Part shown: piece after piece, positions 39,974 through 46,429 of the stretch
Numbering within the stretch: the first letter of the stretch is position 1
Layout of the letters: each line of letters opens with the position of its first letter
IMG/VR virus record: IMGVR_UViG_3300042890_002896
Span: 1-46,429 of that record
Reading direction: 5' to 3' (one strand)
DNA length: 46,429 nt
Source: a virus
Notes under the pieces: generated by a model
Databases searched by the model: none
What the model was told of the DNA's origin: nothing
What the model saw: only the letters and a program-made list of their open reading frames with translations
Made by a program: the position numbers and the translations under genes

Positions 39974-41509
39974 ATGAAAAAAGTTGTAAGAATTAATGAG
40001 GGTGAATTAATTGGATTAATAAAGAGTATTATTCTTGAACAAGATGATAGTGTCGAATATGAAGATTTTACCCCACAAGAATATATGGATCTATTAAAGT
40101 CTGTTAATTATAAGGCACAAGCCATTCCTAAATTTCCTGATTTCAGAGGTAAAAAAATAAGAGTTAAGGGTAACTTACACTTAGCGGGTTTAAAACAAAT
40201 AACTAATTTAGGTGAGTTAATTGTGACTGGCGATTTAAATGTTCGTTCCTCAGGTATTGTAAATTTTGATGGTGTTACAGTTGGTGGTAGTTTAAATTAT
40301 TATGATACACCATATTATCAAGAACTTGAGAGAAAAAAAGAAAGAGCGTTAAGACTAGAGGCAGAAGGAAGACGAGAAGAGGGTGTATGGAATTTAGATA
40401 ATCCTGATATTGACGATGAAGGTTTAATGGCAAATGCCGTGTTTGAATATATGAGTCAACAGGGTGATATTGGGTATTTAAGTGATTCTGAACGTGAGGA
40501 CCTAAAAGAATTTGAAAGATTAATGGAGGAACTTGAGGAAAAAATAGATAATGAGGAAGATCCTGATGTTCTTGATGAATTGGATATGGAACGTAGCGAC
40601 CTTCAAGATGATATAGATAGTCTTAAGAGAAATGATAATGATGTTTATGATTTAATACCTCATGGTACCCATTATGAATTACATTCATTTAGATCTGTAC
40701 ATGATGATGTAAGTGGTAATGTTTATGCGGTTGGAACTGAAAGTGAGGCGGATGATTCTGTTGAACAGTATTATGAAGAAATGGTAAATGATTTAAGTAA
40801 TTTTGATAAAAATACTTTATCATATCATATTGATGGTGATGAGGTTGCGGAATATTATGAAGATATGATTCGTGAATGGGTTACTGATGATCCGACCAAT
40901 TATGGTATTAGTAGAGAAACTAGTAATAGTCAAGATAGAGAAATTGAAAGACTACAAAACCAAAAAAGGTCCCTTGAAATAGAAACCTATTTGATTAAAT
41001 GTGGTGCCAGATCCCCACTTACGGAAGAAGAAGTTGAGAGTGTTAAATACTTCAAATTTAACGATTATATGGATAACATTTTAATTGTTGAGTGGTCTGA
41101 AAATAAATGGCAAATTTACCAAAATGGTAAAAAAGTTGATGAAGTTTATTATGAAGATGATGATGAGGATGGTGAACATGAATCAGATAACGAATCAAGG
41201 TCAGATGAAATTGAAAGTGAAATAGAAGACATTGATGTTGAAATACAAGATATAAAAGATGATCCAGATGGTGACTTAAATGATGACGAGGTGGAAGAAG
41301 CGGTTGAAGATAAGTTACAAGAAATTAAAGATGATCCTGCAAGTTGGTTAAATGACATGGGTGATGATTTTAATAATTTTGTTGATAAAGGAAGTTTATT
41401 ACGTGATTTAGTTGACGAGGCAGATTATAGTGTAATAAATGGATATGACGGTAATTATGATACAGTTTCAGTTAATGATTCAACTTTTGTTGTTATGAGA
41501 ATTGACTAA
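39974..41509 (+). CDS. Large acidic protein with capsid-targeting-like start
   Basis: A 511-residue protein. It begins with a tag-like amphipathic helix, residues 1-22 (MKKVVRINEGELIGLI, ending in ILE). Residues about 55-105 have short repeats with GNLHLAGL, GDLNVR and VGGSLNYYDT, resembling a beta-solenoid. The remainder is strongly acidic, with coiled coil and a long Asp/Glu stretch (about 400-450), and ends in a small domain with SVNDSTFVVMRID. A TATAAATA box lies at 39920, 46 bp before the start. The tag and composition suggest a packaged internal virion protein, but no enzymatic motif can be named. Confidence 0.6.
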   Translation: MKKVVRINEGELIGLIKSIILEQDDSVEYEDFTPQEYMDLLKSVNYKAQAIPKFPDFRGKKIRVKGNLHLAGLKQITNLGELIVTGDLNVRSSGIVNFDGVTVGGSLNYYDTPYYQELERKKERALRLEAEGRREEGVWNLDNPDIDDEGLMANAVFEYMSQQGDIGYLSDSEREDLKEFERLMEELEEKIDNEEDPDVLDELDMERSDLQDDIDSLKRNDNDVYDLIPHGTHYELHSFRSVHDDVSGNVYAVGTESEADDSVEQYYEEMVNDLSNFDKNTLSYHIDGDEVAEYYEDMIREWVTDDPTNYGISRETSNSQDREIERLQNQKRSLEIETYLIKCGARSPLTEEEVESVKYFKFNDYMDNILIVEWSENKWQIYQNGKKVDEVYYEDDDEDGEHESDNESRSDEIESEIEDIDVEIQDIKDDPDGDLNDDEVEEAVEDKLQEIKDDPASWLNDMGDDFNNFVDKGSLLRDLVDEADYSVINGYDGNYDTVSVNDSTFVVMRID

Positions 41510-41550
41510 TACCTTTACAGAATACAATTATATCATTATGTTTATGTTTA

Positions 41551-42339
41551 ATGGCAAGAAAGAAAAAAATAGAATTTGTAATGGGCACCGATTGGATGTT
41601 CGAAAAGCCAATTGATAGGGAACATAAAGAATATAAGTTACTATCATATTTCCAACGTATGGGTGAAAAGTTAGATAACATGGAACTTTATCCTGGGTTT
41701 ATAGAATTATCATTACATTTAGCGAACATACAAACACTTATCAGGGATAAGAAAATTATTTACACAAATAAAAAATTTAATTCAGTTGATGACGAACTTT
41801 TAGTGAAAGATCTTAAAGTTAAAAGTGTTCCTGAGATGTCAACTGATGAGTATGAAGAATTCACAAAGATTTTACAATACACGGCACCAAGGATGTTAGA
41901 ATATTTCAACATTGCAAAATCTGTGTGGACAATAGTTTTTGATAGTATTGAAACAAAATACAGGAAGAACAAAAAAGAAATTTTATCCAACAAAGGTTTC
42001 TTCTTTCATTTAGATAAGAGAGACAACAAGTATTATGTTTGGGAGTATGAGGTATCTCCAGCAGCTAAAAGATCTCCTGAAAGTAAGACAAGTGTTAAAT
42101 TAATTTATTGTGATGATAAAACCAAATTGACAATGCCAAAGATAATAACTACATTTTCTGAAACTGAAAACAAAACAAAATTACCGGTATTAGAAATGAT
42201 TAGTAAAGGTGATTTCCCAATTGAAGAAACATTATTACCCTTATTTAAGAGAAAAACAATAATGTTAATTAATCAAGCGAGAAATTACAATATAGAACAA
42301 GAGGACAAGAAAAAAGAAAAAGAATTTTTAGAAGATTAA
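41551..42339 (+). CDS. Unknown 262-residue protein
   Basis: It begins MARKKKIEFVMGTDWMF and continues with helical segments and strands without recognised motifs (FDSIETKYRKNKKEIL, then FFFHLDKRDNKYYVWEYEVS). The C-terminal 40 residues are charged (RKTIMLINQARNYNIEQEDKKKE). It starts 41 bp after the large acidic gene and is followed by two bases and a small helical gene. Orphans of this type are common in Bacteroidota phages, though I cannot place it in a family. Confidence 0.55.
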   Translation: MARKKKIEFVMGTDWMFEKPIDREHKEYKLLSYFQRMGEKLDNMELYPGFIELSLHLANIQTLIRDKKIIYTNKKFNSVDDELLVKDLKVKSVPEMSTDEYEEFTKILQYTAPRMLEYFNIAKSVWTIVFDSIETKYRKNKKEILSNKGFFFHLDKRDNKYYVWEYEVSPAAKRSPESKTSVKLIYCDDKTKLTMPKIITTFSETENKTKLPVLEMISKGDFPIEETLLPLFKRKTIMLINQARNYNIEQEDKKKEKEFLED

Positions 42340-42341
42340 AC

Positions 42342-42524
42342 ATGGGTTTTAACAAAAGATTTTTAAAAAAAGAAAACATCCTTATTCACCTTAAAGATAT
42401 TATGACTTATTTAGATGCCGACGCAGTAATGTCTACGGATGAATTTTCACGCAATGTCTATAGGATGTTTAATGAGGGGAAAAGTGAGGAAGAAATATTA
42501 AAATACATAAATGATAATAAATAA
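42342..42524 (+). CDS. Small helical protein
   Basis: A 60-residue protein (MGFNKRFLKKENILIHLKD, then STDEFSRNVYRMF, then KSEEEILKYINDNK). The profile is three helices, the last two with the layout of a small helical domain such as an arc- or TPR-like fragment, but nothing specific. It follows the preceding gene after two bases and ends six bases before the DegT-like gene. Confidence 0.55.
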   Translation: MGFNKRFLKKENILIHLKDIMTYLDADAVMSTDEFSRNVYRMFNEGKSEEEILKYINDNK

Positions 42525-42530
42525 ATTATT

Positions 42531-43175
42531 ATGGCAAACGGAGTACATAAAATAACAGAAGATTTTGAAAGATCACTATGTGATTATACTGGATCACCAT
42601 ATGCGATTGCGTTGGATAATATGAGTAACGCATTATTTTTGGCATTATATTACGAAAAGAATATAAAGAAAAGTTTAACCACAGATAAAATAGACTGTCC
42701 TTCAAAAACATACCCATCCGTACCGTGTGAGATTATTCACTCAGGGTTAAAGGTTAACTTTACTCCTGTTGAAGGAGACATGATTAAAGGTGCATACCAA
42801 CTATCACCAAGTAATGTATGGGACTCTGCCTTGAGGTTTACTGCCGATATGTATATCCCAAAAACACATATGTGTCTTTCATTTACGGGACCATATAAAA
42901 CATTAAAATTGAGTAAAGGTGGTGCAATTTTAACCGATGATTATCAAGCAATGTTGTGGTTCAAAAGAGCTCGATTTAGTGGGAGAAGAGAATGTTCATA
43001 TCATGATGATAATTTTGATATGTTAGGGTGGAACTTTTATATGATGCCTGAGTTGGCAGCGAGAGGATTACTTATGATGAGTCAGTTTTATAATTTGGAT
43101 GGTTCTAAGAGACATAATCAAGATTTAGAGTTACCATACCCTGATCTATCTAAATATGACATTTATAAACAATGA
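42531..43175 (+). CDS. Half-length DegT/DnrJ-type sugar aminotransferase
   Basis: A 214-residue protein homologous to the N-terminal half of PLP-dependent sugar aminotransferases (normally about 370). It has an aminotransferase fold I start (GSPYAIALDNMSNALFLAL), the Asp-containing WDSA at 98 and the Lys-containing SFTGPYKTLKLSKGGAILTD, where Lys123 would hold the cofactor. The C-terminal dimerisation domain is absent. It may be a working minimal form, a subunit that dimerises with something else, or a decayed gene; the clean frame and tight coupling to the next gene favour function. It adds an amino group to a nucleotide sugar. Confidence 0.75.
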   Translation: MANGVHKITEDFERSLCDYTGSPYAIALDNMSNALFLALYYEKNIKKSLTTDKIDCPSKTYPSVPCEIIHSGLKVNFTPVEGDMIKGAYQLSPSNVWDSALRFTADMYIPKTHMCLSFTGPYKTLKLSKGGAILTDDYQAMLWFKRARFSGRRECSYHDDNFDMLGWNFYMMPELAARGLLMMSQFYNLDGSKRHNQDLELPYPDLSKYDIYKQ

Positions 43176-43747
43176 TTAAAGCACTAATTGGTAATGGTGG
43201 TCACGCAAGAGAAGTGATGGCTCAAATGGGAATCAAACTCGTTAGGTTTGTCGATGATCAATATATGAGTAATGATACATTACCATTATCTGAATTAGAT
43301 ATAGAGAAATATGAGGTAATGGTTGCTATTGCGGATCCAAGAGATAGGTACGATACAATCCAAAGACTACCTAAGGGTGTAAGATTTTTCACATTTGCAC
43401 ACCCAACCGCATTAATAATGGATGATGTTGAAATTGGTGAAGGTAGTTTTATTGGGGCAAATTCTATTTTAACAACAAATATTAAAATTGGTAAACACGC
43501 AATATTAAATAGAGGTAATCATATTGGACATGATTGTGTGATTGGAGATTTTTTTAGTGCAATGCCAGGATCGGTAGTATCAGGAAATGTTAGAATTTAT
43601 GACCTTGTATATTTAGGAAATAATTCAACAGTTAAAGAAAAGTTATCAATCCATTCTCTAACTACGATAGGTATGAATGGTGCGGTGGTTAAACATATAG
43701 AGGAATCTGGAACATACGTGGGTGTACCTGTAAAAAAAATAAAATAA
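43172..43747 (+). CDS. Sugar O/N-acyltransferase of the PglD/NeuD type
   Basis: A 191-residue protein with the layout of PglD and NeuD: an N-terminal Rossmann-like domain (MIKALIGNGGHAREVMAQM, with GNGGHA as the family's start) and a C-terminal left-handed beta helix of hexapeptide repeats (IGANSILTTNIKIGKHA, then GNHIGHDCVIGDF). The catalytic His is in GHDC. It transfers an acyl group from a CoA donor to an amino sugar. Overlap (ATGA) with the aminotransferase upstream suggests the two act one after the other on the same sugar. Confidence 0.85.
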   Translation: MIKALIGNGGHAREVMAQMGIKLVRFVDDQYMSNDTLPLSELDIEKYEVMVAIADPRDRYDTIQRLPKGVRFFTFAHPTALIMDDVEIGEGSFIGANSILTTNIKIGKHAILNRGNHIGHDCVIGDFFSAMPGSVVSGNVRIYDLVYLGNNSTVKEKLSIHSLTTIGMNGAVVKHIEESGTYVGVPVKKIK

Positions 43748-44020
43748 ATGGAAAAAGAATGTGTATGTGGAGCTAACGTACTTTGTATGTGTCCTCCACC
43801 AAAAATGGAACAAGTAAATCACCCCCAACATTACGGAGGAGAAGATAACCCTTATGAAGCAATCAAAGTAATTGACGCTTGGGAATTAGGATTCTCATTA
43901 GGAAATACGGTAAAGTATATATCAAGGGCAGGTAAGAAAGATTCGGATAAAGAATTACAGGACCTTAAAAAGGCGTTATGGTATTTAGAACATCATATTG
44001 AAACATTGGAAAAAAAATGA
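43748..44020 (+). CDS. DUF3310 protein with Cys-rich start
   Basis: A 90-residue protein. Residues about 20-88 match the DUF3310 pattern: VNHPQHYGG, then YEAIKVIDAWELGF, then LGNTVKYISRAGKKD and LQDLKKALWYLEHHIE. Members occur widely in phages and are related to nucleotide-processing proteins, but their reaction is not settled. An added N-terminus (CVCGANVLCMCPPP) has four Cys and may bind metal. It is inserted between the sugar enzyme genes and overlaps the dehydratase by four bases, so it shares their transcript. Confidence 0.8.
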   Translation: MEKECVCGANVLCMCPPPKMEQVNHPQHYGGEDNPYEAIKVIDAWELGFSLGNTVKYISRAGKKDSDKELQDLKKALWYLEHHIETLEKK

Positions 44021-44952
44021 GAATAATAGTTACAGGTGGTTTAGGATTTATAGGTTCCGCCTTTATAAATCATTTAATGGATAACTTTGACTGTGAAGTT
44101 CTTTGTGTTGATAAACTCACATATGCTGGTAAAAGAAAGAATGTTAAACATAGTGTACCTTTTTTACATAAAGATATATGTGACGTTACTGAAATGGATT
44201 TGGGTGCGTATGATTACATAGTACACTTTGCTGCCGAATCCCATGTTGATAATTCAATAACAAATGGTTTACCCTTTGTGAAAACAAATGTTGAAGGGAC
44301 ATTTAATTTATTGGAGATCTCAAGAAAAAACAAAAAACTTAAAAAGTTTATACACATCTCAACGGACGAAGTATATGGTGATATGGCAGATCATTTTACA
44401 TTAAACCATACCGCCTCAGAGGAAGAAGGAATAAAACCTAGTTCATATTATTCCGCAACAAAGGCGGCATCTGATCTCTTAGTCTTATCGGCAAATAGAA
44501 CATATGGTTTACCGTACCTAATAACAAGAACTTGCAATAATTTTGGGGAACATCAGTTTGATGAAAAATTTTTACCTAAGATTGCTAAATCAATCATGGA
44601 AAACAAAGAAATACCGGTATATGGTGATGGGGAACAAATAAGAGAATGGATGTATGTTTACGATAACGTAAAGGTGATTTGTGATTTAATGTTTGATGAT
44701 GAAATTGTAAATGAGACATTTAATATTGGTACGTCATTTAGAGTAAGTAATATGGATATTGTGAAAAAAATATCCTATATTTTGGGTAAAGATGTGAATG
44801 TTAAACACGTTGAGGATCGTTTAGGTCATGATAGAAGGTATGGTTTATACTGTGATAAAATGAAAAAATATTATATTAATAAACGAGTTGAAATACCTAA
44901 GTTCTTGAATTTATTTGATTACTTAGAGAATCAATACAAAAACAATAAGTAA
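44017..44952 (+). CDS. dTDP-glucose 4,6-dehydratase-like SDR enzyme (RfbB-like)
   Basis: A 311-residue extended short-chain dehydrogenase. GGLGFIGS at 7-14 binds NAD, FAAESHVDNSI is the family's substrate loop, and STDEVYG at 115-121 carries Thr116-Asp117-Glu118 of the dehydratase reaction. YSATK at 145-149 is the catalytic Tyr-Lys pair. RTCNNFGEHQ and GDGEQIREWMYVYD match RfbB. It converts a dTDP- or similar nucleotide-hexose to the 4-keto-6-deoxy form, the substrate of a DegT aminotransferase. With the two genes upstream it could form an acylamido-deoxysugar pathway. It is slightly shorter than bacterial RfbB. Confidence 0.88.
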   Translation: MRIIVTGGLGFIGSAFINHLMDNFDCEVLCVDKLTYAGKRKNVKHSVPFLHKDICDVTEMDLGAYDYIVHFAAESHVDNSITNGLPFVKTNVEGTFNLLEISRKNKKLKKFIHISTDEVYGDMADHFTLNHTASEEEGIKPSSYYSATKAASDLLVLSANRTYGLPYLITRTCNNFGEHQFDEKFLPKIAKSIMENKEIPVYGDGEQIREWMYVYDNVKVICDLMFDDEIVNETFNIGTSFRVSNMDIVKKISYILGKDVNVKHVEDRLGHDRRYGLYCDKMKKYYINKRVEIPKFLNLFDYLENQYKNNK

Positions 44953-44954
44953 AT

Positions 44955-45161
44955 ATGGAATTAACTTTAACACAAAAGAATCATATTCAGGATCAATATG
45001 AGGGATTAAAAAATGATGAACAAACACTTGGGGAATTACATGGAATAATTGTAGATTTTTGTGTGGACCAAGATATTGTTGACCTATCTGAAGATGAAGA
45101 TGGGGATATGTTCGAGGAGTTTTCAAACAATGTGTGGGATTATTTAGAAACAATAAATTAA
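44955..45161 (+). CDS. Small acidic protein
   Basis: A 68-residue acidic protein (DQYEGLKNDEQTLGELHGI, then DLSEDEDGDMFEEFSNNVWDYLETIN) that looks mostly helical. No motif known. It lies two bases after the dehydratase and four bases before the methylase, within one operon. The Asp/Glu-rich middle could bind a basic protein or metal, but this is not shown. Confidence 0.55.
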   Translation: MELTLTQKNHIQDQYEGLKNDEQTLGELHGIIVDFCVDQDIVDLSEDEDGDMFEEFSNNVWDYLETIN

Positions 45162-45165
45162 AGAA

Positions 45166-46014
45166 ATGATAGAAACAGGGAAAATAATAAACGGGGATTG
45201 TGTTGAGGTAATGAAAACATTACCTGAAGGATCTGTGGACTTAATTTGCACATCACCTCCATATGGTGTTGGTATTGCTTATGATGTACACGACGACGAT
45301 GTTGAATTTGATGAGTATTTGGTATTTGCAAAAAATTGGTTAACCGAAGCTTACAACGTACTAAAAGATGATGGAAGAATTGCCTTGAATATTCCGTATG
45401 AAATCAATCGTCAGAAAAAAGGTGGTCGAATCTTCTTCGTTTCTGAGATGTATCAGATAATGAAAGAAATTGGATTTGGGTTCTTTGGTATCGTTGATCT
45501 TGAAGAACAGTCACCACATAGAAGTAAAACTACTGCGTGGGGTTCTTGGATGAGTCCTAGCTCACCATATATTTATAACCCAAAGGAGTGTGTTATATTG
45601 GCATACAAAAAACACCACATCAAAAAGGTTAAAGGAGAACCTCAGTGGAAAGGTACGCCGACTGAAATTGAACAGGAGGACGGAACCATAAAAAAGAAAG
45701 TTGTATATGAGGAAACGGATAAGAAAGAGTTTATGGAGCTTGTGTTTGGTCAGTGGAATTACTTTGCAGATACTAAATCACTCACCAAGGCGACCTTCTC
45801 AATGGACATACCCACCAAAGCGATTAAAATACTATCCTACAAAAACGATGTAATATTGGACCCATTTGCGGGATCAGGAACAACATTAGTTGCGGCTCAG
45901 ATATTAGAACGTAGATGGTTAGGGATTGAGTTAAGTGAAAATTACAAACAAATTGCCGAGACAAGGATTAATTATTTCAAGGCATTAGAACAAATAAAAG
46001 AACTCCCACTATAA
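45166..46014 (+). CDS. DNA N4-cytosine/N6-adenine methyltransferase
   Basis: A 282-residue protein with the beta-class order of motifs: a start GKIINGDCVEVMKTLPEGS, catalytic motif IV TSPPYG (30-33 SPPY), and C-terminal FxGxG motif I DPFAGSGTT at 232-240. SPPY is usual for N4-cytosine methylases, although some N6-adenine enzymes share it. In a phage it would modify its own DNA against host restriction, in addition to the D12-class adenine methylase at 32956. No restriction endonuclease gene lies nearby, so it is an orphan methylase. Confidence 0.87.
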   Translation: MIETGKIINGDCVEVMKTLPEGSVDLICTSPPYGVGIAYDVHDDDVEFDEYLVFAKNWLTEAYNVLKDDGRIALNIPYEINRQKKGGRIFFVSEMYQIMKEIGFGFFGIVDLEEQSPHRSKTTAWGSWMSPSSPYIYNPKECVILAYKKHHIKKVKGEPQWKGTPTEIEQEDGTIKKKVVYEETDKKEFMELVFGQWNYFADTKSLTKATFSMDIPTKAIKILSYKNDVILDPFAGSGTTLVAAQILERRWLGIELSENYKQIAETRINYFKALEQIKELPL

Positions 46015-46037
46015 TCAGTGGGAGTTTTCCTTTTTTC
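46001..46037 (+). terminator. Intrinsic terminator after the methylase
   Basis: AACTCCCACT (46001-46010) pairs perfectly with AGTGGGAGTT (46017-46026) around ATAATC and is followed by a T-rich tract to about 46037. The left arm contains the end of the methylase coding sequence, whose stop codon is in the loop. Confidence 0.9.
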
Positions 46038-46102
46038 TTAGTATTTATTACGATGGAAGACGAATACGACAATATGGTTGGGGATCACACTATCTGTGAA
46101 TT

Positions 46103-46429
46103 TTAATTAATTGTAACCCACTTATTTTTAAAATTATAATTACTTGCACAATATCGTGCGTAATCATTAACCAATGGTCTTCCTGTGTTATAACATCCGC
46201 ACACAATAGACCAATCTTTGTATTTAGCGTACAATCTATTAAGTAACTTCATACTTGTTTCAACATTCAATCTTATATCATTGGTTAATCTTTTTTTCCC
46301 GTAATTAACTTTATTAATATAATCAGACGTTGAAGGCATAATTTGCATCGGACCAACCGCACCTGCAAAAGATTCTTGATAAGGGTTATAGTTCCAATGG
46401 AAGGGTCCCAAGTATCTTGTTTCCATGTA
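46103..46429 (-). CDS. Lytic transglycosylase (SLT domain), N-terminus cut off by window edge
   Basis: The frame runs off the right edge. The 108 visible residues begin YMETRYLGP, and the Met at 46426 is probably internal because the SLT pattern needs the segment before it. The catalytic Glu is likely the one in METR, followed by NPYQESFAGAVGPMQIMPST, the conserved loop with GA-x-G-x-MQI-x-P-x-[TS]. Later, VCGCYNTGRP matches the A-Y-N-x-G motif. It would cut the glycan chain of peptidoglycan, probably as a tail-associated enzyme for DNA entry. It is convergent with the methylase operon and lacks a visible terminator of its own. Confidence 0.8.
   Translation of the reverse strand, partial: YMETRYLGPFHWNYNPYQESFAGAVGPMQIMPSTSDYINKVNYGKKRLTNDIRLNVETSMKLLNRLYAKYKDWSIVCGCYNTGRPLVNDYARYCASNYNFKNKWVTIN

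Noticed and set aside
46053-46106. 17-codon frame after the methylase terminator
   Set aside because: Too short, downstream of a terminator with no promoter seen, and it overlaps the end of the minus-strand transglycosylase gene.

Overview
The window looks like part of the genome of a large tailed phage (Caudoviricetes, T4-like in gene content) that infects a member of the Bacteroidota, most likely a gliding flavobacterium. The case for a phage: densely packed short genes with ATGA or one-base overlaps, an SbcC/SbcD (gp46/gp47-like) pair, a TOPRIM primase, a RuvC-like nuclease, an amidase-spanin lysis cassette, giant fibre or adhesin genes and many small orphan genes. The case for a Bacteroidota host: AT-rich DNA, no clear Shine-Dalgarno sequences, promoters of the form TTTG-N19/20-TAnnTTTG, SprB-type repeats in the fibres, signal peptides ending SFSQ, and a short histone H1-like protein. 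No capsid, terminase, tail-tube or DNA polymerase gene is visible, so this is only part of a larger genome. No tRNA, CRISPR array, transposase or reverse transcriptase was seen.

Layout. 1-9110 (+): fibre/adhesin genes carrying SprB-like repeats, Thr-Pro linkers and, in the largest, a complete BspA/DUF285 module; a probable glycosyltransferase lies among them. 9161-9769 (+): RuvC-like nuclease, then a bidirectional terminator. 9865-13064 (-): a second adhesin operon. 13151-21145 (+): replication and recombination block (primase, PD-(D/E)XK nuclease, small zinc proteins, gp47/SbcD, coiled-coil protein, DUF1360-like membrane protein, gp46/SbcC). 21192-23333 (+): small regulators including a sigma-70 factor, with host-type promoters. 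23359-23500 (+): a structured non-coding RNA candidate with its own promoter and terminator. 23500-23919 (-): small protein with an N-terminal tag. 23969-28180 (+): membrane protein with a tandem-repeat tail, amidase, spanin-like proteins and small proteins. 28203-31123 (+): EF-hand/zinc-ribbon protein, a histone H1-like gene and nested small genes. 31124-37818: DnaJ, Dam methylase, a large LRR protein, DUF932, thioredoxin and glutaredoxin. 37852-39891 (-): acidic orphan genes. 39974-46014 (+): large acidic virion candidate, sugar-nucleotide genes (half-length DegT, PglD-like, RfbB-like), DUF3310 and an N4/N6 methylase. The right edge carries a truncated lytic transglycosylase (-).

How the parts may work together. 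Primase, nucleases and gp46/47 serve replication and recombination. The phage sigma factor may redirect host RNA polymerase to promoters that resemble the host consensus. The adhesins, with their recombinable repeats and the nearby sugar-modifying enzymes, probably set host range or surface decoration. Amidase, spanin-like proteins and transglycosylase act on the cell wall. Several proteins begin with a short amphipathic helix ending in [IL]xE, which may be a capsid-targeting tag removed by a prohead protease.

The observations most worth following up are the pseudoknot-containing RNA at 23359-23500, the 11-nt frame-rotating repeat at 24836-24879 that could switch a membrane protein between a short and a fused form, the BspA-like fibre whose repeat variation is confined to two short patches, and the terminator hairpin that contains the start codon of the next gene at 29357.
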